From Actinokineospora alba (lineage in GTDB: Bacteria > Actinomycetota > Actinomycetes > Mycobacteriales > Pseudonocardiaceae): DNA of 64,000 nucleotides. A program made the position numbers and the translations under genes. Below, in pieces: positions 1 through 8,640 of the stretch. The notes beneath the pieces are model-generated. The model ran no database searches, had not been told where the DNA came from, and saw only the letters and a program-made list of their open reading frames with translations. The stretch is taken from NCBI RefSeq assembly GCF_004362515.1, contig NZ_SNXU01000001.1, positions 6,944,001 through 7,008,000 on the forward strand, read 5' to 3'. How positions within the stretch are numbered: position 1 is the first letter of the stretch; each line of letters starts with the position of its first letter.

Positions 1-1144
1 CCGTGGGGTCGACGAAGATCCGGCCGAACCACCAGCCGTAGCTCGACTGCGAGCTGCTCAGCGACGAGGTGCTGGTGATCTTCGTCCAGGTGACGCCGCG
101 GTCGGTGGAGGTCCAGAAGCCGAGGAAGTTGCCGGGGGTGTCCGCGGCGATGACGTACATCCGGTTCGGGTCGCTCTTGGCGACCGCGACGCCCATCCGG
201 CCCAGGTTGCTGCTCGACGCCGGGAGCCCGCCCGCGAGGCGGGTCCAGGTGGCGCCGCCGTCGGTGGAGCGGTGGATGCCGGAGCCGGTGCCGCCGTAGA
301 CCCGGCCCGCGGGGGTGCGGGTGTGGTCCCACATGGCGGTGTAGATCGCGTTGGAGTCGGCCGGGTTGATCGAGACGTCGATGGCGCCGGTGGTCGTGTT
401 GGCGCCCGCGAGGACCTGCGTCCAGGTCGCCCCGCCGTCGGTGGTTCGGTAGACACCGCGTTCGCCGCCCGGCTGGTAGAGCTTGCCCGCGGCGGCGACG
501 AAGACGCGGTTGGAGTTGTTCGGGTCGACGGCGATGCGGCCGATGCGGTCGGTGCCGGTCAGGCCGAGCGCCGTCCAGGTGGCGCCGCCGTCGGTCGACT
601 TGTAGACCCCGTTGCCGGGGAAGGAGTACGACGCCGAGCCCGGGTTGCCCTCACCGGTGCCGACGTAGATCGTGCCGTTGGGTGCGACAGCCACCGCGCC
701 GACCCCCTGGGGCAGGTCGCGACCCCACGAGTAGGCGAAGGTCACGCCGCCGTCGGTGCTCTTCCACAGGCCGCCGGACGCGGCGCCCGCGTAGATCGTG
801 TTGGCCCGGGTCGGGTCGGGCGCGATGTCGGAGACGCGGCCGCCGAGGCCGGGGCCGAGCGACTGCCACGAGGCGGCGGCTTGCAGGGCGCCCCGCTCGT
901 GACCGGCTTGGAGGTTCTTCGCGTGCCCACGCGCGCGCGAAAGGTTGCTTGCCAGGTCGACCGTGGGGTCCGGGAACAGCCGCTGGCGGGCGAACCACTC
1001 GTCCGCGCCCGCGGGTCCCGCGGCGTCCGCCTCGACCGCCATCACGCCGATCACCCGGTCCGCCTCGTTCGGCGTGGCCGCGGCGGGCAGAGCAATTATT
1101 CCCATTCCCATTAACAGTGCGAGCGCACTTCTGGACCGCTTCAT
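1..1144 (-). CDS. Secreted BNR/WD40-like beta-propeller protein (3' end outside window)
   Basis: The reading frame is open from an ATG at 1144 down to the window edge, so the C-terminus is missing. A GGAAGG ribosome site lies about 5 nt upstream. The N-terminus (MKRSRSALALLMGMG...ALPAAA) is a Sec signal peptide. After a linker of about 90 residues the protein carries repeated sialidase-type units of the form G-x-Y/W-K/R-S/T-T-D-G/R-G-x-T-W (WKSTDGGVTF, YKSTDGGATW, YRTTDGGATW, HRSTDGGATW, WTSTDRGVTW), spaced as in VPS10/GH74/BNR propellers. Family members are extracellular and often bind or cleave glycans. No catalytic set can be assigned from the visible part, so enzyme activity is not claimed. 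It is divergent from the ABC importer. Confidence 0.85.
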   Translation of the reverse strand, partial: MKRSRSALALLMGMGIIALPAAATPNEADRVIGVMAVEADAAGPAGADEWFARQRLFPDPTVDLASNLSRARGHAKNLQAGHERGALQAAASWQSLGPGLGGRVSDIAPDPTRANTIYAGAASGGLWKSTDGGVTFAYSWGRDLPQGVGAVAVAPNGTIYVGTGEGNPGSASYSFPGNGVYKSTDGGATWTALGLTGTDRIGRIAVDPNNSNRVFVAAAGKLYQPGGERGVYRTTDGGATWTQVLAGANTTTGAIDVSINPADSNAIYTAMWDHTRTPAGRVYGGTGSGIHRSTDGGATWTRLAGGLPASSSNLGRMGVAVAKSDPNRMYVIAADTPGNFLGFWTSTDRGVTWTKITSTSSLSSSQSSYGWWFGRIFVDPT

Positions 1145-1350
1145 GACGACCTTCCCTCGCGATACGGCGTTGCAGAGACGCCGGGCGTCATGCTGAGGCA
1201 AGGGAGGTGATGTTGGATAGGACCAAACCGACCAATCCGGCATTCTGATTATTGCCGGTCTTCCATTGTGTTAACGCCGATCGTGTGTCACGGTTCCACC
1301 GGCCACGGACGCGCCGCGTCCTTCTTTCGTTGTCAGGAGCGGCATCGGCG

Positions 1351-2147
1351 ATGAACACCAGGTCGCTCGGCGCGGTCGCCGTGACGCTGGTGTTCGGCGC
1401 GTCGCTGGTCCTGCTGCTGTCGGGGTCGCTGCACGAGCCGGGCGGGCCGCCGCCGCTGACCCCGGACCTGGTGCCGGACCCGCTGTCCACCAAGGGGTAC
1501 ACGGAGGCGACCGCGCTCGGCGCGTTGGCCCAGGCAACGCTGAACTCGGTGCTGGTGTGCGTGATCGCGGTGCCACTGAGCGTGCTGGTCGCGGCTACCG
1601 CCGGGTTCGCGCTGAGCCAGGTAGCGCCGCGGGTGGCCCGGCCGGTCATCGCGTTGTCCCTGGTGGCGCTGATGGTGCCGGCGATCTCCCTGCTGGTCCC
1701 CCGGTTCGCGCTGTTCCGCGCGCTGGACCTGACCGGCACGCTCGCGCCGCTGGTCGCGCCCGCTCTGATCGCCACTTCCCCGCTGTACCCACTGGTTTAC
1801 TACCTGGCGTTCCGCGCGGTGCCGAGCGAGCTGTACGACGCGTGCAGGCTGGAGGACATGTCGCCGCTGCGCGTGTGGTGGCGGGTCGGGATGCCGTTGG
1901 TGCGCCCGGTGACCGCCGGTGTCGCCGCGCTGACGTTCGTGCTCACCTGGTCGAACTTCCTCGACCCGCTGGTGTTCCTCTACGAACGCGACACGTTCAC
2001 CCTGCCGCTGGCGCTGCGGTCGCTGGCGACGCTCGACCCGAGTGACTTCCCGGTGTTCCTCGCGGGCGCGGTGCTGGCCACCGCCCCCGCGTTGCTGGTT
2101 TCGCCGTCGCGCAACGAGGTTTGCGACTCAGGAAGGACGAAGGATGA
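1351..2147 (+). CDS. Carbohydrate ABC transporter permease (MalG type), apparent 3' frameshift
   Basis: This is an inner-membrane permease subunit of a sugar importer with about six hydrophobic segments. It has an EAA-type coupling loop (residues resembling ELYDACRLEDMSPLRVWWRV) that would dock on the ATPase. ATG 1351 is preceded by AGGAG at about 11 nt. As read, the frame runs past the family end to a stop at 2295, with 50 residues of nonsense overlapping the next gene. If one base is restored in the TTT near 2099-2101, the tail becomes LLVFAVAQRGLRLRKDEG and stops at 2145-2147. That is the normal P-x-LVF-x-x-AQR ending, and it gives the usual ATGA overlap with the binding protein. The end given here assumes that correction. 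It could be a sequencing error or a real lesion. Confidence 0.8.
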
Positions 2148-3481
2148 GGTTGGTGCGGGCCCTGGCCGGGTTTGCGGCCGCGGCGCTGGTGGCGACGGGC
2201 TGCGCGTCGAGCGCGGGCGACCCCGGTCCGGCGGGCGAGGTGAGCCTGCTGGTGTTCGGCGACCCGCACGAACTCGCCGCCTACCGCAAGCTTGAGGCGG
2301 CGTATGAGAAGGCGGTGCCCGGCGCGGACCTGCGGCTGATCGAGGCGAGCGACCGCAAGGACCTGATCACCCGGCTCTCGACGTCGATCGCGGGCGGCAA
2401 GCCACCGGACCTCTTCCTGATGAACTACCGCTTCTACGGCCAGTTCGCGAAGCGCAACGCCATCGAACCGGCACACGACCTGCTGGAACGCTCGACCGCG
2501 ATCCACGCCCGCGACTTCTATCCCCAGGCGCTGTCGGCCTTCCAGGTCGACGGCAAGCAGCTCTGCATGCCGCAGAACATGTCCAGCCTGGTCGTGTACT
2601 ACAACAAGGCGCTGTTCGCGAAGCACGGCGTCGCCGAGCCGAAGGCGGGCTGGGGCTGGCACGACATGGTGGCCACCGCGGCCGCGCTCACCCGCGACGC
2701 CAATGGGGACGTCGTCAAGGGCGCGGACCCCGACGCCACGCCCGGCACGCCCGTGCCGACCGGTCCACCGCCGGTTTCCTACGGCCTGGGCCTTTCGCCG
2801 GAAATCATCCGACTGGCGCCGTTCATTTGGTCCAATGGCGGCACTCTTGTGGACGACGAGAAAAGGCCGACGCGATTCGCGTTGGACGAACCCGCGATCG
2901 AGGCATTGTCGGAATTCATCGATCTGCGTGGGAAACACGGTGTGGTCCCGACAGATCAAGAAGTGGAGAGCCAGGACGACGAGGCCCGGTTCGCCGCGGG
3001 CGGACTCGGCATGCTGATGTCGTCGCGCCGCTCCACCACCACGTTCCGAAAGATCACCGGCTTCGAGTGGGACGTGGCGCCGCTGCCCGTGCACCGCACG
3101 CAGGCCACCGTCCTGCACAGCGACGCCTACTGCGTCACCAAGGGCTCGACGAACAAGGCAGGCGCGTGGCGGTTCGTGGAGTTCGCGCTGGGCAAGGAGG
3201 GCGCCTCGATCATGGCCGAGACCGGGCGGACCGTTCCGTCCTCCGTCGAGGTGTCCCGGTCCCCCGCGTTCCTCGACCCGACGAAGCCGCCGCGCAGCGC
3301 ACAGGTGTTCCTCGACTCCATCCCGGCTATCCGCGCCACGCCCGCGGTGTCGACGTGGCCGGAGATCGAGGATGTCGCCAACGGCATCCTGGAGAACGCC
3401 CTGTACTACGGCCACGCGCCACGCGAGGTCGCCCGTCAGCTCGACGAGCAGACCCGGTCCCTGTTCGAGCGCGGCAGATGA
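2144..3481 (+). CDS. Sugar ABC transporter substrate-binding lipoprotein (family 1)
   Basis: The 445-residue lipoprotein captures the substrate outside the membrane and delivers it to the flanking permeases. The N-terminus has Arg residues, a hydrophobic stretch and a lipobox (LVATGC), so Cys20 should be lipidated. The body has the bacterial solute-binding family 1 pattern: KLEAAYEKAVPGADLRLIEA near the start, GGKPPDLFLMNY, and MPQNMSSLVVYYNKALFAKHG. The start ATG 2144 overlaps the corrected stop of the permease, with GGAAGG 7 nt upstream. Its stop overlaps the ATPase start (ATGA), so all four importer genes should be translationally coupled. Substrate identity cannot be read from sequence. 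Confidence 0.92.
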   Translation: MRLVRALAGFAAAALVATGCASSAGDPGPAGEVSLLVFGDPHELAAYRKLEAAYEKAVPGADLRLIEASDRKDLITRLSTSIAGGKPPDLFLMNYRFYGQFAKRNAIEPAHDLLERSTAIHARDFYPQALSAFQVDGKQLCMPQNMSSLVVYYNKALFAKHGVAEPKAGWGWHDMVATAAALTRDANGDVVKGADPDATPGTPVPTGPPPVSYGLGLSPEIIRLAPFIWSNGGTLVDDEKRPTRFALDEPAIEALSEFIDLRGKHGVVPTDQEVESQDDEARFAAGGLGMLMSSRRSTTTFRKITGFEWDVAPLPVHRTQATVLHSDAYCVTKGSTNKAGAWRFVEFALGKEGASIMAETGRTVPSSVEVSRSPAFLDPTKPPRSAQVFLDSIPAIRATPAVSTWPEIEDVANGILENALYYGHAPREVARQLDEQTRSLFERGR

Positions 3482-4491
3482 CGGCCGGGCTGGAGCTGGT
3501 CGGCGTCCACGCGGCGCACGGCAAAGCCGAGGTGCTGCGCGGAATCGACCTGACGGTGCCGAAAGGTGAGCTGCTGGTGCTGCTCGGCCCGTCCGGTGCG
3601 GGCAAGTCGACCCTCCTGCGGGTGATCGCCGGGCTGCACCCGGTGTCGGCGGGCGCGGTGCGGATCGACGGGCGGGACGTGACCGCGCTGAGCCCTGGTC
3701 AGCGGGACGTGTCGATGGTGTTCCAGGCGTTCGCGCTGTTCCCACACCTCAGCGTGGCCGACAACATCGGTTTCGGACTCCAGGTCCGCGGCATGGGCAA
3801 GCGCGAGGTGCGGCGCCGCACCGAGGTGGCCGCGGCCATGGTGGGCTGCGAGAAGGTGCTCGACCGGCGGCCCGAGCAGCTCTCCGGTGGCGAGCGCCAA
3901 CGGGTCGCGCTGGCCCGGGCGCTGGTGCGTGAGCCCGCCCTGTTCCTCCTGGACGAACCACTGTCCAATTTGGACGCCGAACTGCGGGTGCGGACCCGCA
4001 CCGAGCTGCGGGCGCTGCACGACCGGGTCGGGGCGACCATGGTGCACGTGACCCACGACCAGACCGAGGCGCTGGCCATCGGCGACCGGGTCGCGGTCCT
4101 GCGCGACGGCCGGATCGAGCAGGTCGGCACCCCGGACGAGATCTGGCGGCGGCCCGCGACGGCGTTCGTGGCCGGGTTCGTCGGGTCGCCTGCCATGAAC
4201 TTCCTGCCCGGCGACGGTCCGTGGCGGGTGCCTGGGGCCGTTGCGGGGCAGCAGGTCGGCGTTCGCCCGGAGTCCCTGCGGCTCGACACCTCCGGCGATG
4301 GCTTGGCGGCGACGGTCACCGGCGCGGAGGTGATCGGTGAGGACGCCTGGGTGCGGCTGCGGATCGAGGGCCACGCGCTCGTGGCTCGGGTGCCCGCGAC
4401 CACGCGGCCCGAGATCGGGGCACGGGTGGTCGCCCGCGCGGACGCCGCCGACCTGCACGTGTTCGACGCCGACGGCAGCCGGGTCGGCTGA
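3478..4491 (+). CDS. Sugar ABC transporter ATP-binding protein (MalK/UgpC/MsmK type)
   Basis: This 337-residue ATPase energises the importer at the cytoplasmic face. Visible elements in order are Walker A GPSGAGKS (about residues 38-45), the Q-loop (MVFQAFALFPHLSV), the ABC signature LSGGERQRVALARAL, Walker B LFLLDEPLSNLD, and the H-loop histidine in THDQTEA. A C-terminal OB/TOBE-like extension (about 240-337) is typical of MalK-class proteins that can serve several importers or carry a regulatory site. ATG overlaps the preceding stop, and its TGA shares one base with the next ATG. Confidence 0.95.
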   Translation: MTAGLELVGVHAAHGKAEVLRGIDLTVPKGELLVLLGPSGAGKSTLLRVIAGLHPVSAGAVRIDGRDVTALSPGQRDVSMVFQAFALFPHLSVADNIGFGLQVRGMGKREVRRRTEVAAAMVGCEKVLDRRPEQLSGGERQRVALARALVREPALFLLDEPLSNLDAELRVRTRTELRALHDRVGATMVHVTHDQTEALAIGDRVAVLRDGRIEQVGTPDEIWRRPATAFVAGFVGSPAMNFLPGDGPWRVPGAVAGQQVGVRPESLRLDTSGDGLAATVTGAEVIGEDAWVRLRIEGHALVARVPATTRPEIGARVVARADAADLHVFDADGSRVG

Positions 4492-5450
4492 TGCTGTCCA
4501 CGGAGACCGAGCCGGCCGACGCCTTGGTCGTCGACACCCCCGAACCCGCCCGGAAGCCTGCCGGATTCCTGCGGTCCCGCAAGGTGCAGCTCGCACTCAT
4601 GCTGGCGCCGTTCCTGCTGGGTCTGACGGTGCTGGTGATCGGGCCGGCGCTGGTCACGTTCGCGCTCGCGTTCGCCGACTACGACCTGATCGAGACCGTG
4701 CGGTGGATCGGGTTCGACAACTTCGTCGAACTGGCGGCGAGCACGGCGTTCCACGAGGCGCTGCGCAACTCGCTGGGCTTCGCCGCCGTCGCGGTGCCGC
4801 TGCGGCTGCTGATCGCCCTGGGGCTGGCACTGCTGCTGCACCGGCGCGCGCCGGGGGTCGGAACAGCCCGGACGACCGTCACCCTGCCGTCCGCGGTGCC
4901 CGAGGTCGCGTACGGCCTGCTGTGGCTGTGGTTGCTCAATCCGATGTATGGGCCGGTCAACCAACTCCTGCGGCTGTTCGCCGAGCCCGACTCGATCCCG
5001 AACTGGCTGACCGACCCGGCCGACGCCAGGGCCGGGATCGTGCTCATGAGCCTGTTCACCATCGGGGAGACGTTCGTCGTCCTGCTGATCACCCGCCGGG
5101 CGCTGCCCCCGCACGTGTACGAACTCGCGGCGATCGAAGGAGCCACCGGATTCCAGGTGTTCCGCCGGGTGACGCTGCCGCTGATGGCGCCGGTGCTCGG
5201 GCTGCTCCTGCTGCGGGACACGATCCTGAGCTTCCAGTTCTCCTTCGTTCCCGCCCTGGTGGTGACCGACGGCGGCCCACCACCGTACGCGACCACCTAC
5301 CTGCCACTCTTCGTCTACCGCAACGCCTTCGAGTACCTCCGCTACGGCTACGCCGCCGCCGCGACCCTGGTCATGCTGGTGTGCACCGGGATCGCGGTGT
5401 TCCTGCAGTGGCGACTGATCCGGCGATATCGGTCGCGCTATGACTGGTGA
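4491..5450 (+). CDS. Carbohydrate ABC transporter permease (MalF type)
   Basis: The 319-residue second permease of the importer has a cytoplasmic N-terminus of about 30 residues followed by six hydrophobic segments. The EAA loop is textbook (YELAAIEGATGFQVFRRV, then LPLMAPVLG), about 100 residues from the C-terminus. The start overlaps the ATPase stop by one base (TGATG). The order permease, binding protein, ATPase, permease is less common than binding-protein-first. No sugar hydrolase or LacI regulator lies beside it to hint at the substrate. Confidence 0.93.
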   Translation: MLSTETEPADALVVDTPEPARKPAGFLRSRKVQLALMLAPFLLGLTVLVIGPALVTFALAFADYDLIETVRWIGFDNFVELAASTAFHEALRNSLGFAAVAVPLRLLIALGLALLLHRRAPGVGTARTTVTLPSAVPEVAYGLLWLWLLNPMYGPVNQLLRLFAEPDSIPNWLTDPADARAGIVLMSLFTIGETFVVLLITRRALPPHVYELAAIEGATGFQVFRRVTLPLMAPVLGLLLLRDTILSFQFSFVPALVVTDGGPPPYATTYLPLFVYRNAFEYLRYGYAAAATLVMLVCTGIAVFLQWRLIRRYRSRYDW

Positions 5451-5491
5451 TCAGACCGTAACGACTCCGCGCGGTTGCTCGATGACCGATC

Positions 5492-6106
5492 GTGACCCAT
5501 GGCCGATTATGGATCTTCCTGGTGGTGCTGCTGGCGGCGTCCATGGCACCGCTGCTGCTGCTCGACCTTGACCGGGCCGGGCAGCTCGCGAGCGCGTTGG
5601 CGCTGCCGCTGGCGGTCCTCATCTATGCCCTGTCGACGATTCCGCTCAAGGGCAAGGGCGCCATCCCGTGGCGGAAGCTGTCGGTGGTCGGCGCCATCGT
5701 GATCGCCGCACTCGGCGGGACCGGTGTGCTGTATGCGGCCTGGCAGAACACCCGGGACCTGCCGGTCGACTTCCCGGACGGCGAAGGAGGGACCTGGAAG
5801 GACGGTTACCACGTGCTGGTGCCGGTTCCGGGGAGCCCGCCCGAACGCGGCCGCCTCACCATGTCCGCGACTTTGGACAACGTCAACAAGACCGGCGACT
5901 GCGAGCAGACGGCGACCCTGGAGTACACGCCGGTGCTCGACGGGCGCCCGCAGCCGTCGACATCGGCCGAACCCGGTCGGGAAGTCGACCTTTCGCTGGC
6001 GGGCGTGGTCAAGAAGGCCGAAGTCAGGATCACGCTGCATTACGACTCCGGCAACACCAACTGTGCGGTGAACCTCTACCTGGGCGAGGCGGTCCTCCAT
6101 GATTAG
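5492..6106 (+). CDS. Hypothetical membrane protein with exported C-terminal domain
   Basis: The 204-residue protein is read from GTG 5492. Three hydrophobic segments (about residues 6-24, 30-47 and 64-83) are followed by a soluble C-terminal domain of about 115 residues. That domain contains two cysteines (in GDCEQ and NTNCAV) that could form a disulfide outside the cell. I do not recognise the family. It overlaps the next gene, a family-3 solute-binding lipoprotein, by 8 nt, so the two are probably co-translated and work at the membrane together. No ATPase or permease follows, so it is not an obvious complete importer. Confidence 0.75.
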   Translation: MTHGRLWIFLVVLLAASMAPLLLLDLDRAGQLASALALPLAVLIYALSTIPLKGKGAIPWRKLSVVGAIVIAALGGTGVLYAAWQNTRDLPVDFPDGEGGTWKDGYHVLVPVPGSPPERGRLTMSATLDNVNKTGDCEQTATLEYTPVLDGRPQPSTSAEPGREVDLSLAGVVKKAEVRITLHYDSGNTNCAVNLYLGEAVLHD

Positions 6107-6899
6107 ACGCACCACCGCGGTCCTGCTCGTCCTGGCGCTGGTCGGATGCGGGGCGCAGGCGGACGAGCCGCTGTTCGGCAAGACCGTGAACGTCGGCGTG
6201 GCACCCAGTTCTCCCGGTCTGGGCGTCGGTGACAGTGCGGGCAACCGCAGCGGGTTCGACCACGACCTGTCCAACTGGCTCGGCGAGCGTCTCGGGTTCA
6301 CCCCCGTCCCGGTGGTGGTCCTCGCACGGGACCGCGAGGCCGAACTGGGGCGCGGCACGGTCGGGATGGTGGTGGCCACGTACTCGATCACCGACGATCG
6401 CAAGGAGTTGGTCGGCTTCGCCGGTCCGTACCTGCTCAGCCAGCAAGGTGTCATGGTGCGGACCGACGACAAGGACAAGTACCGCACGCTGTCCGACCTG
6501 AGCGGCAAGACCCTGTGTGTCACGGCAGGCTCGACGTCGGCCAAGCAGGCGCGTGAGCTCGGCTTCCCCGTGTCCCTCGCGGAGAAGGAGGTCTACGAGC
6601 AGTGCCGCCTTGCCCTGCACGCCAACCAGGTCGACGCGATCACCACCGACCAGCTGATCCTCTACGGCCTCCAGCAGGTCGACTCCGACACGTATGTGAT
6701 CCCGGACATCACCTTCGGCCAACAGGAGCGCTACGGCATCGGCCTGCCCAAGGGCGACAAGGCCAAGTGCGAGGCCGTCACCGCGAAACTCAAGACCTTC
6801 CTGAACGACGGCTACTGGGAAAGGTTCTTCGCCTCCAATCTGCCGAACGTCCCTACCGCCGGGCACAAGCCGAACGTGAACAAGATGAACCCCTGCTGA
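6099..6899 (+). CDS. Family-3 (polar amino acid type) extracellular solute-binding lipoprotein
   Basis: The 266-residue lipoprotein resembles GluB/FliY-type amino acid binding proteins. The signal peptide ends in lipobox LALVGC. Family features are NVGVAPSSPG at the first strand, GFDHDLSNWLGERLGF, the YSITDDRKELVGFAGPYLLS signature, and GKTLCVTAGSTSAKQA at the hinge. It lacks companion permease and ATPase genes; its only partner is the membrane protein 5492-6106. It may therefore be an orphan sensor-type binding protein or use transporters encoded elsewhere. Its stop abuts the stop of the convergent ligase gene with no spacer. Confidence 0.88.
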   Translation: MIRRTTAVLLVLALVGCGAQADEPLFGKTVNVGVAPSSPGLGVGDSAGNRSGFDHDLSNWLGERLGFTPVPVVVLARDREAELGRGTVGMVVATYSITDDRKELVGFAGPYLLSQQGVMVRTDDKDKYRTLSDLSGKTLCVTAGSTSAKQARELGFPVSLAEKEVYEQCRLALHANQVDAITTDQLILYGLQQVDSDTYVIPDITFGQQERYGIGLPKGDKAKCEAVTAKLKTFLNDGYWERFFASNLPNVPTAGHKPNVNKMNPC

Positions 6900-8549
6900 C
6901 TACTTGAGGTAGAGCTGGTCGATCACGTCCTGATAGTGCTCCTGAATGACCGCGCGGCGGATTTTGAGGGTGGGCGTGAGTTCGCCGGTGGCCACGGAGA
7001 AGTCGGCCGGGAGGATGGCGAAGTCGCGGATGCGTTCCGGGGGCGCGTAGTTCTCGTTGGCCGCCGCCAGCAGGTCCTCGATGATCCGGCGGATCTCCGG
7101 GTGGGCCGCGGGGTCGCCGTCGACGGCGTTCTCGGTGGCCCAGCGGGAGGTCTCGTCGGGGTCGAGGGTGATGAGGGCGACCGGGTACGGCCTGCGGTCG
7201 CCGATCATGACCGCGTTCGCGACCCAGCGGGACTGGCGCAGGTCGTTCTCCAGGTTGGCCGGGGTCAGGTTCTTCCCGCCGGCGGTGATGATGATGTCCT
7301 TCTTGCGCCCGGTGATGAACAGGTAGCCGTCCTCGTCGACCCGGCCGAGGTCGCCGGTGTGCAGCCAGCCGTCGATGAGGGTTTGGGCGGTGGCGTCGGC
7401 GTTGTGGTGGTAGCCGGGGAAGACGTTGTCGCCCGCGACCAGGACCTCGCCGTCGTCGGCGATGCGGACGGTGATGCCGGGCAGGGGCTTGCCGACGCTG
7501 CCGTAGCGGACCTCGCCCGGGGAGTTCGCGGAGATCAGGGCGGTGGACTCGGTCATGCCGTACGCCTCGTAGATGGGGATTCCGCTGCCCGCGAAGAACT
7601 CCAGGATCTCCGGAGCGATCGGCGCCGCACCGGTGAGGGCTTCGCGGATGCGCCCGCCCAGCGCGGAGCGCACCAGCTCTTGAGCCTGCTCCGTGGTGGT
7701 CCCGGACCGCTCGATCTGGTCGCGCACCATGCCGTAGGCCTTCTCGAACAGTCGCGGCACCGACGGCAGGTGGGTGGGCTGGACCTCCATCAGCTCCCCG
7801 ACGACCGCACTGATGTCACCGCCGAAGTACACCAGGGTGGCGCCGCACTCGAAGGTGGTCAGCTGGACCATCCGGGCGAACAGGTGCGCCAGCGGCAGAT
7901 ACAGGTAGATCGTGTCGCCCTCGCTGAGCGTGGTCCGCTGTTCGATCGCGTCGAGCGAGGCGCGCCAGTTGCGGTGGGTGAGCACGCAGCCCTTCGGTGG
8001 GCCGGTCGTTCCCGAGGTGTAGACGATGGTGTTGGCCGTGTCCGGGTCCACCTCGACCTCGCCGACCGTCCCGCTGCGGGCGATGACGTCATCCAAAGTG
8101 GACACACCGGGCCGTTCGACGACATCGATCACGATGACCGTGCGCAGCAGCGGCAGCCGCTCGCGCACCGCGTCGATCCGGTCGAGGTGCTCGGCCTGCT
8201 CACAGATCACCGTCGTGGCACCGGAGTCACCGATGACCCAGGCGCACTCCTCGGCGGAGTTGGTGGGATACACCGGCACCGACACCGCGCCGAGTGACGC
8301 GATGGCCAGGTCGCAGACCGTCCACTCGGGACGCGTCTCGGCGAGGAGGGCGACCCGATCGCCCTGGACCACCCCTTCGGCGGCCAGCCCGGCGGCGACC
8401 GCGCGGACTTCCGCGGCCAGTTCGGCGTAGGTCCGCTCGACCCACTGGCCCGCCGCGCGGTAGCGCAGCGCGGGCAGCGGCCCATAGGTGGCCCCAGCCC
8501 AGTCGGCGAGCCCGCCGAGGGTGGCGGGACGGGTGTCGGTGTCCGGCAT
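6900..8549 (-). CDS. Long-chain acyl-CoA synthetase (AMP-forming, FadD15-like)
   Basis: The 549-residue enzyme activates fatty acids to acyl-CoA through acyl-adenylate. Motifs in order are the ATP-binding loop YTSGTTGPPKG, EAYGMTEST (A5), LHTGDLGRVDEDGY and FITGRKKDIIITAGGKN (A8). The last has the NLTPANLEN continuation seen in FadD15-type actinobacterial enzymes. GAAGGAG lies 8 nt before ATG 8549. It ends tail-to-tail against the binding protein gene with no gap and stands alone otherwise. Chain-length preference is unknown. Confidence 0.93.
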   Translation of the reverse strand: MPDTDTRPATLGGLADWAGATYGPLPALRYRAAGQWVERTYAELAAEVRAVAAGLAAEGVVQGDRVALLAETRPEWTVCDLAIASLGAVSVPVYPTNSAEECAWVIGDSGATTVICEQAEHLDRIDAVRERLPLLRTVIVIDVVERPGVSTLDDVIARSGTVGEVEVDPDTANTIVYTSGTTGPPKGCVLTHRNWRASLDAIEQRTTLSEGDTIYLYLPLAHLFARMVQLTTFECGATLVYFGGDISAVVGELMEVQPTHLPSVPRLFEKAYGMVRDQIERSGTTTEQAQELVRSALGGRIREALTGAAPIAPEILEFFAGSGIPIYEAYGMTESTALISANSPGEVRYGSVGKPLPGITVRIADDGEVLVAGDNVFPGYHHNADATAQTLIDGWLHTGDLGRVDEDGYLFITGRKKDIIITAGGKNLTPANLENDLRQSRWVANAVMIGDRRPYPVALITLDPDETSRWATENAVDGDPAAHPEIRRIIEDLLAAANENYAPPERIRDFAILPADFSVATGELTPTLKIRRAVIQEHYQDVIDQLYLK

Positions 8550-8587
8550 GTGCGCACTCCTTCAGTCTGTTGTGGACGAAGGCGGCC

Positions 8588-8620
8588 GCGGTGGTGGACG
8601 CCCAGCACACCCACCACCGC
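8588..8620. terminator. GC-rich hairpin downstream of lipase gene
   Basis: A 10-bp perfect stem (GCGGTGGTGG at 8588-8597 with CCACCACCGC at 8611-8620) and a 13-nt loop lies just after the lipase stop and before the ligase start. It has no U-tract, as is usual for actinobacterial terminators. Confidence 0.5.
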
Positions 8621-8640
8621 GACCACCGCCCCCGGGGGAA

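Noticed and set aside
1252..1350. Longer N-terminus for the first permease from 1252
   Set aside because: No ribosome site, and the extra residues are Arg-rich and unlike permease N-termini; ATG 1351 has AGGAG and the normal start.
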